A stretch of DNA of 64,000 nt from contig NZ_SKBR01000001.1 in assembly GCF_013450295.1 (NCBI RefSeq), positions 562,001 to 626,000 on the forward strand, given 5' to 3'. Below are positions 17,642-26,047 of this stretch, in pieces. The translations under genes and the position numbers were made by a program. Source of the DNA: Streptomyces sp. AJS327. GTDB taxonomy: Bacteria > Actinomycetota > Actinomycetes > Streptomycetales > Streptomycetaceae. The stretch's first letter is position 1; the number at the start of each line of letters is the position of its first letter. Under the pieces are notes generated by a model. That model ran no database searches and was not told where the DNA came from. It saw nothing but the letters and a program-made list of their open reading frames with translations.

Positions 17642-18363
17642 CGTCCGAAGTGAGCGGTTCGCATCCGGGGCCGCCTCGGGCAGCGCATCGGTGGGCGGAT
17701 ATGGAGGCGGCCACCCGCGCAATCCCTCCGCCGCAGGATGAGGCATGTGCGGGCCAGTAAGAGGCGAGGGCGACTGAATATCGGTTGATGGTGACCATCT
17801 CGATCGTGGTGCCCCGCGGATTGCTCCCTTCAATCTTTTGAGGTGTGCGACTGATTCTTGTGGAAGGTACTCATCTCCTCACTCCACGGTCCCTAGTCCG
17901 TGCCTTGGCTCCGTAGACGCGGGATGACGCAGTACTGGTCGCCCAGTCATTGGCGGTAAGTGGCATTTATCGACTTTATGGGCGCCCAGGCGTCTGGTGT
18001 CGCACGCCTGTGCAGGATTCACTGGCGAGGGTGAATCTGCATTTTCCCCATTTCTTCAAACCCGTCGCCGTCGGGCTTTTGGGCGACGCCATCTGTCGTG
18101 ACCATCGAGAATTTCCCCCATTTCTGTCGTGTCACCTTTGATGTCCCCAGAATTCGCAGATGGTGGCCCATTTTAAATCGTGCAGCCACCACGCTATTCT
18201 CGTTGTGTTCCTGAGAAACGGAACGAAATCCAACCGGTGCCGCATGAGAATGCGAGTGCTGGTGGAGTGCGTCTGGTGCGGGATTAGAGTGTCAGCTCAA
18301 AGATTCCGACACGCGTAACGGGCGCACCTGAATTTCCCGCGATAGATCTGCGATGGGACACTC
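17642..18363 (+). other. Intergenic region between the Tad operon and the MoxR/vWA genes
   Basis: These 722 bases hold no gene I can support. An inverted repeat GGCCGCCTC/GAGGCGGCC lies soon after the Tad operon end and may help termination. Two copies of a TTTCCC(C)CATTTCT motif occur near 18,042 and 18,110, and a CGTCGCC/GGCGACG hairpin lies between them. The region is the likely promoter of the MoxR-like gene. A 63-codon frame at 17,950 lacks a ribosome-binding site and codon bias. Confidence 0.5.
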
Positions 18364-19572
18364 ATGCGCACCAACATCACCACCGCCACAACCGGTATTC
18401 CTGCCTCCCGAGGAGCGGGATCTGGAACGGTCGACCAAGGACGCACCTCGCGACGTCTCGCCCCTCTTCGTGCGAAGGTGGCCGCGTGCCTGTCCAGTAA
18501 TCCATGGCGGTCCTTCACCGTAGCGGAGATGGTGGCCCAACTGGGCAACCACAGCAATGGCGCCGTCGGCAACGCTCTCAACTCCCTGGTGTGCGCGGGA
18601 GAAGCCCTGCAGACGGGAACAGCGCCTCGTACCTATGTTGCGAACACCCTCACTCCGGCGGCAGCTGAACGCGGCACAGGTCCCGAATCTTCTACCCGTT
18701 CTTCGGGCTCCGCTTCACTGAATACGCCAGCCGATACACAGGACCCTGGAAAGCGGCGGTCAGGAACTCTGGGCGCTTCAGGGCCGATCGAACGACCGAA
18801 TGGCACGAAGTATCATCCGCGTCAACTGGCCCACCTCCCGGACGTGGAAGTGCTGTCGCGTCTCCGTGATGCAAACGTCCCAGTAGTTCTCTATGGGCCT
18901 CCCGGGACGGGGAAGACATCCCTGGTCGAAGCGGCTTTCCCTGACTTGATCACCGTGGCGGGAGACGGCGACACCGAAGTCGCGGACCTTGTAGGGGAAT
19001 ACACCCAACGCGATGACGGCAGTTACGAGTTCATCTACGGCCCACTGGTGGTCGCCATGAAGGAGGGACGAGCACTGCTCATCGACGACGCGACACTGAT
19101 TTCCCCCAAGGTCCTGGCAGCGCTCTACCCCGCCATGGACGGTCGCCGTCAAATCCAACTGAAAGCCCTGGGAGGGGAAGTCGTGACAGCCGCCGACGGC
19201 TTCTACGTCACCGCTGGTCACAACCCGGGTGTACACGGAGCGGTCATGACTGAAGCCCTAGCTAGTCGCTTCTCGGTACAGATTCAGGTTGGGTCCGACT
19301 ACGACCTCGCAATCGCACTGGGCGTCAGCCGAGCGGCGGTGCGAATTGCCCGGAACCTGGCGCGGAGAGCGGATGCGGACGAGGTCGGATGGGCGCCGCA
19401 GCTACGTGAACTTCTAGCACACGCAAAAATCGAGAAACTTCTGGGATCAGAGGCAGCGTTCGCCAACTTGGTAGGTATCGCGCCGCCAGAGGATCGCGAC
19501 GTTGTGTCTGAAGTCATTGAGAAGGTAATCGGCAGTTCAGTCACACCGCTGTCGCTGGGGCGGCAGATCTAG
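18364..19572 (+). CDS. MoxR/CbbQ-type AAA+ ATPase with N-terminal winged helix
   Basis: This 402-residue protein has an N-terminal wHTH-like domain (residues ~45-105, SFTVAEMVAQLGNHSNGAVG). Its AAA+ core carries Walker A VVLYGPPGTGKTSLVE (~171), Walker B RALLIDDATLIS (~236, with DD in place of DE) and a sensor-type FYVTAGHNPG. The layout resembles CbbQ/NorQ/MoxR chaperones, which remodel partner complexes with a vWA protein. A vWA protein is encoded next, supporting this assignment. The wHTH fusion is unusual and resembles the two-wHTH protein at 22.3 kb. The target is unknown. Confidence 0.85.
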   Translation: MRTNITTATTGIPASRGAGSGTVDQGRTSRRLAPLRAKVAACLSSNPWRSFTVAEMVAQLGNHSNGAVGNALNSLVCAGEALQTGTAPRTYVANTLTPAAAERGTGPESSTRSSGSASLNTPADTQDPGKRRSGTLGASGPIERPNGTKYHPRQLAHLPDVEVLSRLRDANVPVVLYGPPGTGKTSLVEAAFPDLITVAGDGDTEVADLVGEYTQRDDGSYEFIYGPLVVAMKEGRALLIDDATLISPKVLAALYPAMDGRRQIQLKALGGEVVTAADGFYVTAGHNPGVHGAVMTEALASRFSVQIQVGSDYDLAIALGVSRAAVRIARNLARRADADEVGWAPQLRELLAHAKIEKLLGSEAAFANLVGIAPPEDRDVVSEVIEKVIGSSVTPLSLGRQI

Positions 19573-19654
19573 GCGCAAGTATGCCCCCCCGTGTTCCCTC
19601 GCGGAATCACATGCCCGGGTAGGCCCCCTATTCCGAACCACCCAAGGAGGAATC

Positions 19655-21469
19655 ATGCCTGCTCAGATGTACATTCGCCACCTGCCTTCATCCACCGAAA
19701 GGCACGACCTAGCCGTTTGGGAAGGCGAGGGTGGTGCGGTGCCCATTCCCACCCGAGAGGCGATCGACCCTGAATGGCACCGAGTCGGAGCGGAGTTGTC
19801 CGACCGCGTAGTCGAACTGGCCGGGCGGGATGACGTAATCGTCTCCTGCCTCCCACAAACCAGGATTGGAGCCGATGCCTGTTTCATCCCCGACCTAGCT
19901 GCGCTGGAGATGAGGCGGGCGGTTTTCGCGCCGCTTCCGGTAACCCAATTGAGGCCCCGCCACGTGGGGAACGAAGTCTTGTATCCGGCCGCTTGGGGAG
20001 CGTTCGTCCATGAAGCGGCACACGCTGCCCATTCCCGATGGGTTACCCCCACCGCGCTACGCGGAACGCCGGTGGACCATGTGGCACAGCTGCTGGAGGA
20101 GTCCCGCGCGGAATCCGCCCACCTCGCGCGTCGGCCACATGACCGACGCTGGCTTCGCGCCTGCGTCGCACGCTTGGTGATGCCCGACATGCCGACCTAT
20201 CGGCCGGAGGCTCCTCCGGCTGCGGCGTGGGTGGCAGGACTGATCCTCGCTCGTCGCGATGCGGGGATCCTCGACGCTGATGAGGTAAGGGTGCTCGAAG
20301 CGAGGATCACCGAAGTCCTCGGGGCCGAGGTGCTGTCGAAGCTCCGTCTCATCTGGCGGGCTGCTCAGGCGACGGCGGACACCGATGCCGAAGCGATGAT
20401 GGAGCACGCCCGGGCCTGGCGCGAGGTACTCGCGGCCCTTCGCCAGCAACCGGAATCCCGGGCCAACAGCTTCACGCGTACGGCGGCAGAATGCGTCCGC
20501 CGAGTGGCCGGTGGTGAGGCGCAGGAGGCGGCCAGTGAAGTTGAAGCGGCCACCGCCTCACAGAGTGCCCGGAAATCGCGAGTGGAGGAACGAGAGCGGA
20601 AAGTCGCCGCTCGTGCATCTGCCGCCCATCAGGCCCGGCGTGTGTTCGCGCCGGGGACTCCACAGCCAATTCCGCACTCCAAGTCAGATTCACCGCAGGT
20701 GCGCAATCCGGTCGCCGGTACACGCCCACCTACAGCGGGGGAAAAAGTGGCTGCCGGACGACTGGGCCGAGCCCTGCGTGTAGCCGCCCACCGCGAACGC
20801 GTCTCCACGCGGGTGCCCACGACCACACCTCCAGGACGACTGTCCATGCGAGGCGCGCTGGCCCGTGATGCCCAGAGGTCCGCAGGGCAGATCCCGACTG
20901 CGGCCCCCTGGCACCGGACCCGATATCAGCGCGCTCCCAATCCATCGCTGCGGTTCGGAGTGGCATTGGACGTGTCCGGGTCCATGAAGGACGCGTGCGG
21001 GCCGATCGCCTCAGCAGCCTGGATCCTGGCGAAGGCCGTTGCGGTGACCGGCCGTGACTCGACGTTCGCCGCTGTGACCTTCGACAAGTGCATCACCGCC
21101 ATCACCGCGCCAGGACGTACGCCGAGCCAGGTGACTGAACTCGAAGCCGTGGGCGGTGGTCATTGCCTCGGAGGGGCGATCAACGTTCTGGACGCAGCCC
21201 TGGGCTTGACCAGTGCTGGAACTGGTGGCCGCTTGCTCGCCATTGCCTCCGACGGCCGTTTCACGCCCGAGCAGTGGGCGGAGGCGAACTCCTGTCTTGG
21301 CGCGCTGCGGAACTCAGGTTGTGCCCTGCTCTGGCTGACCTTTGCCCCGGACCCCCACGACGTGCTCAGGCGCGCGGCGCCCGACGTGCCCCGGATCGAA
21401 CTCGGGGCCCCGGCACAAGCAGTGGACGTACTCGCCAAAGCCGCCACATCTGCGCTGCATTCCGCATGA
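19655..21469 (+). CDS. vWA-domain partner of the MoxR ATPase, with HEAAH motif
   Basis: This 604-residue protein starts at ATG 19655 with AAGGAGG. An N-terminal domain contains VHEAAHAAHSRW (~residue 118), which matches the HExxH zinc-peptidase-like motif. A helical/charged middle part follows (EVEAATASQSARKSRVEERE). The C-terminal vWA domain (from ~430) has the MIDAS motif DVSGSMKD, a conserved threonine region (FAAVTFDK) and a late IASDGRF. It resembles CobT/CoxE-type proteins that act with MoxR ATPases. Whether the HEAAH site is a working protease is not shown; only the motif is visible. Confidence 0.85.
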   Translation: MPAQMYIRHLPSSTERHDLAVWEGEGGAVPIPTREAIDPEWHRVGAELSDRVVELAGRDDVIVSCLPQTRIGADACFIPDLAALEMRRAVFAPLPVTQLRPRHVGNEVLYPAAWGAFVHEAAHAAHSRWVTPTALRGTPVDHVAQLLEESRAESAHLARRPHDRRWLRACVARLVMPDMPTYRPEAPPAAAWVAGLILARRDAGILDADEVRVLEARITEVLGAEVLSKLRLIWRAAQATADTDAEAMMEHARAWREVLAALRQQPESRANSFTRTAAECVRRVAGGEAQEAASEVEAATASQSARKSRVEERERKVAARASAAHQARRVFAPGTPQPIPHSKSDSPQVRNPVAGTRPPTAGEKVAAGRLGRALRVAAHRERVSTRVPTTTPPGRLSMRGALARDAQRSAGQIPTAAPWHRTRYQRAPNPSLRFGVALDVSGSMKDACGPIASAAWILAKAVAVTGRDSTFAAVTFDKCITAITAPGRTPSQVTELEAVGGGHCLGGAINVLDAALGLTSAGTGGRLLAIASDGRFTPEQWAEANSCLGALRNSGCALLWLTFAPDPHDVLRRAAPDVPRIELGAPAQAVDVLAKAATSALHSA

Positions 21470-21594
21470 CGGTGGGGCCGGGAGACGACCTCCCGGCCCC
21501 ACCGCGCATCCCACCCCCGCGTTCCCGCCCCGGTCTCCGGGCTCCGGATGGTCCACCCCTCCGTGACCGGGACAGCACAACAAGGAAGATCAAC

Positions 21595-22290
21595 ATGAAC
21601 ATTCAGACCAGCGATCGATACCGCTACATGGTCGCGCCTCTGTATCTGGCGGGCCCCGAATCGTCCATGACGGTGCTCGGCCCCGACTGGCACCACCAGG
21701 GGTACGCGGACCGGACATCAGTTTTCGTGTACCGCTGCGACAGTCGGCTCGTGGTGGCCCGTCAGCGCATCTATGCCTGTGACGACGTTCCGGAGTCACC
21801 GGACCTTGTGTGGCACTGGGAATTCACCGGGCACCCAGCCCTCGAAGCATCGCCCGTGTGGAAAGTGAAGTTCTCACACCGGACTCCGCCTGAATTCCCG
21901 GCCGCCGTCGCGGACTCGGTGAATCGGTGGACCGCAACACCGCGACAGCATGTACCGCCGCAAGCCACCGAACCGTTGGCGGAGGGCGAGTGGATGGCCG
22001 ATCACGGCACGAACGACGTGACCTGGTACTCGCCCGAGGACCGGGGCCTGGTCATTGCGCGCAAGCCAGAAGTCCCCGGCGAGGAGGGACTACGGGCTCA
22101 GAGGCGCGCACCGTGGGTGTTCGCCGCTCGCCTCCCGGGGGCCGAGCGCCTGCTGTGGGCCGGTGTGGCCAGCGCCGCCGCGCCCAGCCACATCCTCTAC
22201 GCCCTGTGTGCGGGCATGGCGGACCAGCGGCCTGTCCCTCGACATGAGATCCCGCAGCACGGTCCGGTGCTCGCTCTTCGCGTCTCCTGA
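21595..22290 (+). CDS. DUF317-domain protein
   Basis: This 231-residue protein starts at ATG 21595 with AAGGAAG upstream. It has a duplicated layout typical of DUF317: an N-terminal half with VAPLYLAGP and WHWEFTGHPAL, and a C-terminal half with TWYSPEDRGLVIARKP, APSHILYALCAGMADQRPVPR. DUF317 is an actinomycete domain of unknown function, frequent in mobile elements and near conjugation genes. It is probably cytoplasmic. It ends the rightward group and faces the leftward transfer operon across a strong hairpin. A longer frame from 21163 overlaps the vWA gene and is rejected. Confidence 0.8.
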   Translation: MNIQTSDRYRYMVAPLYLAGPESSMTVLGPDWHHQGYADRTSVFVYRCDSRLVVARQRIYACDDVPESPDLVWHWEFTGHPALEASPVWKVKFSHRTPPEFPAAVADSVNRWTATPRQHVPPQATEPLAEGEWMADHGTNDVTWYSPEDRGLVIARKPEVPGEEGLRAQRRAPWVFAARLPGAERLLWAGVASAAAPSHILYALCAGMADQRPVPRHEIPQHGPVLALRVS

Positions 22291-22334
22291 ATACGCCGGT
22301 GCCCGCGCCAACTTCGGTGCGGGCACCGGCGTAT
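22291..22334. terminator. Strong bidirectional hairpin terminator
   Basis: A perfect 16-bp stem (22291-22306 pairing with 22319-22334) encloses a 12-base loop. It lies immediately after the stop of the DUF317 gene and four bases beyond the stop of the convergent leftward gene, so it is placed to end both transcripts. There is no long U run, which is common in streptomycete terminators. Confidence 0.85.
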
Positions 22335-22337
22335 GTG

Positions 22338-23111
22338 TCAGCCTTCTCGGCTGTCGATGGGTCGCGAGCCCGCGTACTGGAAGCGACGCGGACTGTCGGA
22401 GACCTGCCTGGCCATTCCCGACTTCACTAGCTTCGGCAGGATGTTGGCGATCGCACCTCCCGACCGGTCAATCGCTCGGCTGAGGCCCGTTGCGGTGAAC
22501 TCGGAGGCTGGGTGCGTCTCCATGTGCCTCAGCACGATCTGGTGCAACTCGCCGGAGCGCAAGTGTCCACCCGTGCGCGGAGGACGGCGGAGCGTCCCGC
22601 AGAGCGTGCACCGCTCGCCCGGTTCAGGTGGTAGGGGCGATTCCTTGGTCGTGGTTTCGTCATCGCGGTGATTCGTGTCAGGGCGATCCGACGAATCGGA
22701 CACCGCATCGCACTCAGCGTTCAGCGGTTTCCCGGCTACGGAGTCTTCCTCGGTGAGGTCGTTGTGGGACGTGCGCTGGTCGGGGCCTGCCTTGACCTCT
22801 TCGGCGCTGTTGTCGGCATGTTCGTCCCTATCAGGAACCGGCGTGGAGCTGGGCGTTGCCTCCGTGTAGGGGCTCCACAGATCCGGAGTTTGACCGCTGC
22901 CCGCTACGCGCCGCCCCAGCTTGCGAACAGCTCGTTGCTGCCGCTCCAGCACGACAAGTGCTTTGGCGGTTACTGATCGACTCAGGTTGGCGGTCTTGGC
23001 GAGGGCGACGGTAGTGGTTCCGGGGTTGGCCCGAAGCGCGGAGAGGACCGCCTCCTGCTGGTCTGTGAGCGCGGAGCCATCCTGAGCTGATGGGGTTCGT
23101 TGATGTGACAT
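22338..23111 (-). CDS. Two-winged-helix DNA-binding protein
   Basis: This 257-residue protein starts at ATG 23111 with GAGG seven bases upstream. It has an N-terminal MarR-like winged helix (LTDQQEAVLSALRANPGTT, ALAKTANLSRSVTAKALVVL) and a ~100-residue acidic/polar linker. A second winged helix closes it (HLRSGELHQIVLRHMETHP, FTATGLSRAIDRSGGAIANI). A CxxC pair (RCTLCGTLRRPP) sits before the second domain and could bind zinc. The second wHTH resembles the N-terminal domain of the MoxR-like ATPase gene. It is the last gene of the leftward transfer operon and may regulate it or act in DNA processing. Confidence 0.75.
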   Translation of the reverse strand: MSHQRTPSAQDGSALTDQQEAVLSALRANPGTTTVALAKTANLSRSVTAKALVVLERQQRAVRKLGRRVAGSGQTPDLWSPYTEATPSSTPVPDRDEHADNSAEEVKAGPDQRTSHNDLTEEDSVAGKPLNAECDAVSDSSDRPDTNHRDDETTTKESPLPPEPGERCTLCGTLRRPPRTGGHLRSGELHQIVLRHMETHPASEFTATGLSRAIDRSGGAIANILPKLVKSGMARQVSDSPRRFQYAGSRPIDSREG

Positions 23112-23360
23112 GACGGGACCTCAACTTCCGATTCACGGGTGGGGTCCCCGGCCGGGGTGGCGCGTTCAGTACGCGGCGTGAGACGGCGGGATCGCGTGTA
23201 CAGCGCGATGTGATTCCCGCCGCCGACCATGAACTCTCGACACTCCGGTTGTGTCAAGACGACTGTCGTGCCTGGTCGGAGACGGTGCGAGGAGGTCCGT
23301 CCCGATCGGCAAGAGCTGGTGGACAGACGGCTTAGTCCGGTGATCTGTCCGTCGGCTCGA
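23112..23360 (-). other. Spacer between transfer-operon genes
   Basis: The 249-base spacer precedes the two-wHTH gene on its strand. I see no supported gene in it. It is the largest gap inside the leftward operon and may hold a separate promoter for the wHTH gene. Confidence 0.4.
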
Positions 23361-24107
23361 TCACTCCGGAGGAGCTGATTCGCGGTGTTGGCAGTGGTGC
23401 TGGTGCAGTTCTTCGTAGAGACGCCGGGCCCGGGCCGGGCCCAGATGCAAGGCGGTGCGCAGACGCCAGACGCTCGCGGGACGGTTGGTCGCCATGCGGT
23501 GTGCTCTGTCGATCTGAAGCGCCTGCTCCCATACCGTGCTTCCGCGTGTAGACGGATCGTGTCCCTCCTCCACCACCGCGCCGACCGACACCGACCCGAC
23601 TGGTTCCGGGCTGCTGAGCGGGCGCAGGTACGGCGTGAGGGTCCGACGGTAGGCGGCCACGGTCTCGGTCAAGCCGATCAGCAAGAGGGTCGGCGTTGCG
23701 TGAAGAAGAACCCCAGCCGGATCGAGATCGGTGGGCCAGGCGACTGGATCGGCCGGTCCGTGCCTCGGCGGCCAGAGGGAGGTCCAGGTGTTCATCAAGG
23801 TGGCGATAAGGCCAGTACCCCATCGAAGGCACACGGACCACCGTGGCGGCCGTACCTGGAAAGCGGCCAGCCGAGCGTCTCCGTACAGGACGGTGGCCAG
23901 CGCCAGTCCGACCATGGGGTCGAGGAGGATCGCGATGGGCCACGGCACCCCTCGTGCGGTGGCGAAAAGGGTCACGTTGGCCGCTGTGAACAGCCCTGTG
24001 AGCATCGCGACGCCACACAGGCAGCGGCTCAGCGCGGACAGCAGCGAACGCGCCTGCTCCGGTGAGGGGCCAGTACAAGAGGGAGGCGGGGGCACGTGCC
24101 TGCTCAC
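23361..24107 (-). CDS. DUF2637-type membrane protein
   Basis: This 248-residue protein starts at GTG 24107, which overlaps the TGA of the muralytic enzyme gene. It has about four membrane spans (CLCGVAMLTGLFTAANVTLF, PIAILLDPMVGLALATVL, LRWGTGLIATLMNTW, AGVLLHATPTLLLIGL). The spacing of LLDP, NxWxSLWP and DPAGVLLH matches what I recall of the DUF2637 family, found in streptomycete plasmids and integrated elements near spread (spd) genes. The cytoplasmic C-terminus has a wHTH-like segment (SVWRLRTALHLGPARARRLY). It may help intramycelial spread of the element, by analogy with Spd proteins. A longer frame upstream lies inside the neighbour gene. Confidence 0.75.
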   Translation of the reverse strand: MSRHVPPPPSCTGPSPEQARSLLSALSRCLCGVAMLTGLFTAANVTLFATARGVPWPIAILLDPMVGLALATVLYGDARLAAFQVRPPRWSVCLRWGTGLIATLMNTWTSLWPPRHGPADPVAWPTDLDPAGVLLHATPTLLLIGLTETVAAYRRTLTPYLRPLSSPEPVGSVSVGAVVEEGHDPSTRGSTVWEQALQIDRAHRMATNRPASVWRLRTALHLGPARARRLYEELHQHHCQHRESAPPE

Positions 24108-25027
24108 CGGCGCTCGTTGGTGAGGGTGACGCGTGTGGCCGCGTAGAAGTCGTGGCCGGGGTATTTGTAGCGCTCGTAGCGGATATTGGTCCCCGGACGG
24201 GGCGCGTGGATCATGCGTCCTTCTCCAGAGTAGAGGCCCACGTGGTGCAGGTTGCCGGGAGTTCCGTAGAAGAGGAGGTCGCCGGGGGCCAAGGGCTGCC
24301 CGGGAGCCAGTTTCTGGGTGGCTTGATACTGGGCTTCGGCTACGCGGGGGAGTGTGACTCCGGCCGTGGCATAGGCGGCTTTGGTCAGTCCGGAGCAGTC
24401 GAACCCGCCCTCGTGGGGGCCGTCTCCGCCCCACACGTAGTCCCGCCCGAGGTGGGAGTGGGCGAATGCCAGGGCTGAAGTGGCGGGGCCGGAGGCGGTT
24501 CCGCGGCTGTACCGTCTCGCTGTGCGAAGGACATCCCGCACGTATTGTTCGGAGTGGTTGTAGGCGAAGATCGCTCCTTCGAGATCGCCGTTCTTCGCCC
24601 CCGTCGCGCAGAGCATGCGGGCGGCGGCATGAACCGCATCGACGGGGTCCCATGGCGTAGGGGGGTTCTTCCCACCGGAGGGGACGGGGTGGGCGTAGGA
24701 CCGAAAGGTCGCCGGAAGGAACTGCATCGGGCCGACGGCTCCGGCGCTGGAGCGCATGGTGGGGTGGCGACCATGATCCGTTTCGATCTTGCCGATCGCC
24801 GCGAGGACGGTCCACGAAAGGCCGGGGCACTCGGGGGCTGCCCGTCGGTAGAGGGCCAGCATCGGGTCCGGGATGTCGGAGTGAGCATGCGACGAGGGTG
24901 TGTTCGTCGTGGTAGCGGTCTGATGCGTGCCTTCCTGGCCGATGGATGACACCACGGCAGCACCTCCAGTGGCGCTGAGCGCGATGAGCAAGCACAGGCC
25001 AGCAAGGACGCTGACGATCACGGTCAC
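24104..25027 (-). CDS. Two-domain peptidoglycan hydrolase: lytic transglycosylase plus NlpC/P60
   Basis: This 307-residue protein has an N-terminal membrane anchor or signal (VSVLAGLCLLIALSATGGAA). A lytic transglycosylase domain follows (LSWTVLAAIGKIETDHGRH, with SSAGAVGPMQFLPATF; catalytic Glu in IGKIETDH). The C-terminus is an NlpC/P60 cysteine peptidase: FDCSGLTKAAY (Cys), LHHVGLYSG (His) and a later MIHAPRPG (third residue). It would cut both glycan strands and stem peptides. In Gram-positive transfer systems, VirB1-like enzymes with this exact pairing open the wall for the channel. It overlaps both neighbours in the operon. Confidence 0.93.
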   Translation of the reverse strand: MTVIVSVLAGLCLLIALSATGGAAVVSSIGQEGTHQTATTTNTPSSHAHSDIPDPMLALYRRAAPECPGLSWTVLAAIGKIETDHGRHPTMRSSAGAVGPMQFLPATFRSYAHPVPSGGKNPPTPWDPVDAVHAAARMLCATGAKNGDLEGAIFAYNHSEQYVRDVLRTARRYSRGTASGPATSALAFAHSHLGRDYVWGGDGPHEGGFDCSGLTKAAYATAGVTLPRVAEAQYQATQKLAPGQPLAPGDLLFYGTPGNLHHVGLYSGEGRMIHAPRPGTNIRYERYKYPGHDFYAATRVTLTNERR

Positions 25028-26040
25028 CCGTGGTGATCCGGTGGTTCGGCGACGGGAGGCTGCGGTGGAACGGGAAGCGTGAGCGGGGTATCCGCGTCAG
25101 TTGGGTCCAGACCGAATGCGGGCGAGAGGTGGGGCCAGTGGGCCGCGAGTTCGGTGAGGGTGAGGCGGCGTGAGGGCGGGTGGATGGGGAGCCACCACGG
25201 CCCCGACGGGTTGGTGGTGAGGTCGGCGGTCGTGGTGGCGATCGGCAGGTTCAGGTGGCGCGCGGAGTTGCCAAGGCGGTGCCGGAGTGCCTGTTCACGC
25301 GAGGCGGTCCGGGTGTGCATCAGCACTGCCGGGCGTGTGGCTGTGGTGGAAGCGAATGCGTGGTAGCCGGCGAGTTTGGCTTCGACACGTGCGAGGGGCT
25401 GGCTTCCGGTGTCGAATTCGAAGAAGAACGGAAACGGGTACGCGGGGCTGTCGTCCTGCCAGTGGACGTAGGCATCCGGGCGGATGATGTCGCCCCACCG
25501 CCGGGCGCAGGAGCGCTCCGAGAGCCATAGCGTTGCTTGGCCTGTCGGACGGCTGCTGGACGAACCGGCCGCGAGCCGGGTGACGAAGTCGTTCACTCCC
25601 ACGTCGTGGCCGAGGGAGGGGGAGTAGGCGATCCGGGAGACGTGGGTGGGGCGCCAGCCCACGTCCTTTCGCTCGCATCCGGCTTGTGCTGCGAGAAGGT
25701 CCGCTCCCGCTGAGCCGAGCGTGTAGTGCTCGGGCGCGGACCCACGCAGGATCAGGGGGCGGAATGAGTCGACGAGTTCTGCATCGTGCAGCTGTCGTAG
25801 ACGGCGCTGAGCGCGCCGGAGGCTGGAGAAAGCGAGGCGCTGGATGTGCCGGGTCGTGAGCACGCGGTGCTCGAACAGCATCCAGGCCAGCCAGATGTCG
25901 CGAGGCGTGAGGCGGTGGGAAAGGGCGGCGATGGTCCGGTGCCCCCGGTGAGCGGGGGATGGCCGAGGTCGGGAGGTCGCCGTCCGCGCGGTGTATCGGG
26001 ATCCAGGTCCTTCTGAGGGGCGGGGGAGTCCGGCTGGCAA
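25024..26040 (-). CDS. Replication-relaxation family protein
   Basis: This protein has a helix-turn-helix-like N-terminus (HRLTPRDIWLAWMLFEHRVL, TTRHIQRLAFSSLRRAQRRL) and a core with HYTLGSAGADLLA, LGHDVGVNDFVTRL, RPDAYVHW and FFFEFDTGSQPLARVEAKL. This matches my memory of the Replic_Relax family, encoded next to coupling-protein genes in Gram-positive and actinobacterial mobile elements and thought to act in replication or DNA relaxation. The D/E-rich strands (RPDAYVHW, FFEFDTG) also recall a nuclease-like core. The TTG at 26040 (338 aa) is chosen because it follows the VirD4 stop closely; an ATG at 26208 would overlap that gene by 161 bases. Confidence 0.75.
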   Translation of the reverse strand: MPAGLPRPSEGPGSRYTARTATSRPRPSPAHRGHRTIAALSHRLTPRDIWLAWMLFEHRVLTTRHIQRLAFSSLRRAQRRLRQLHDAELVDSFRPLILRGSAPEHYTLGSAGADLLAAQAGCERKDVGWRPTHVSRIAYSPSLGHDVGVNDFVTRLAAGSSSSRPTGQATLWLSERSCARRWGDIIRPDAYVHWQDDSPAYPFPFFFEFDTGSQPLARVEAKLAGYHAFASTTATRPAVLMHTRTASREQALRHRLGNSARHLNLPIATTTADLTTNPSGPWWLPIHPPSRRLTLTELAAHWPHLSPAFGLDPTDADTPLTLPVPPQPPVAEPPDHHG

Positions 26041-26047
26041 CGAAGGA

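Noticed and set aside
17950..18141. 63-codon frame in the MoxR upstream region
   Set aside because: No ribosome-binding site and poor codon bias.
23361..24995. 544-codon version of the DUF2637 gene
   Set aside because: Its first two thirds lie antisense-like in the wrong frame of the muralytic gene; the GTG at 24107 with stop overlap is the likely start.
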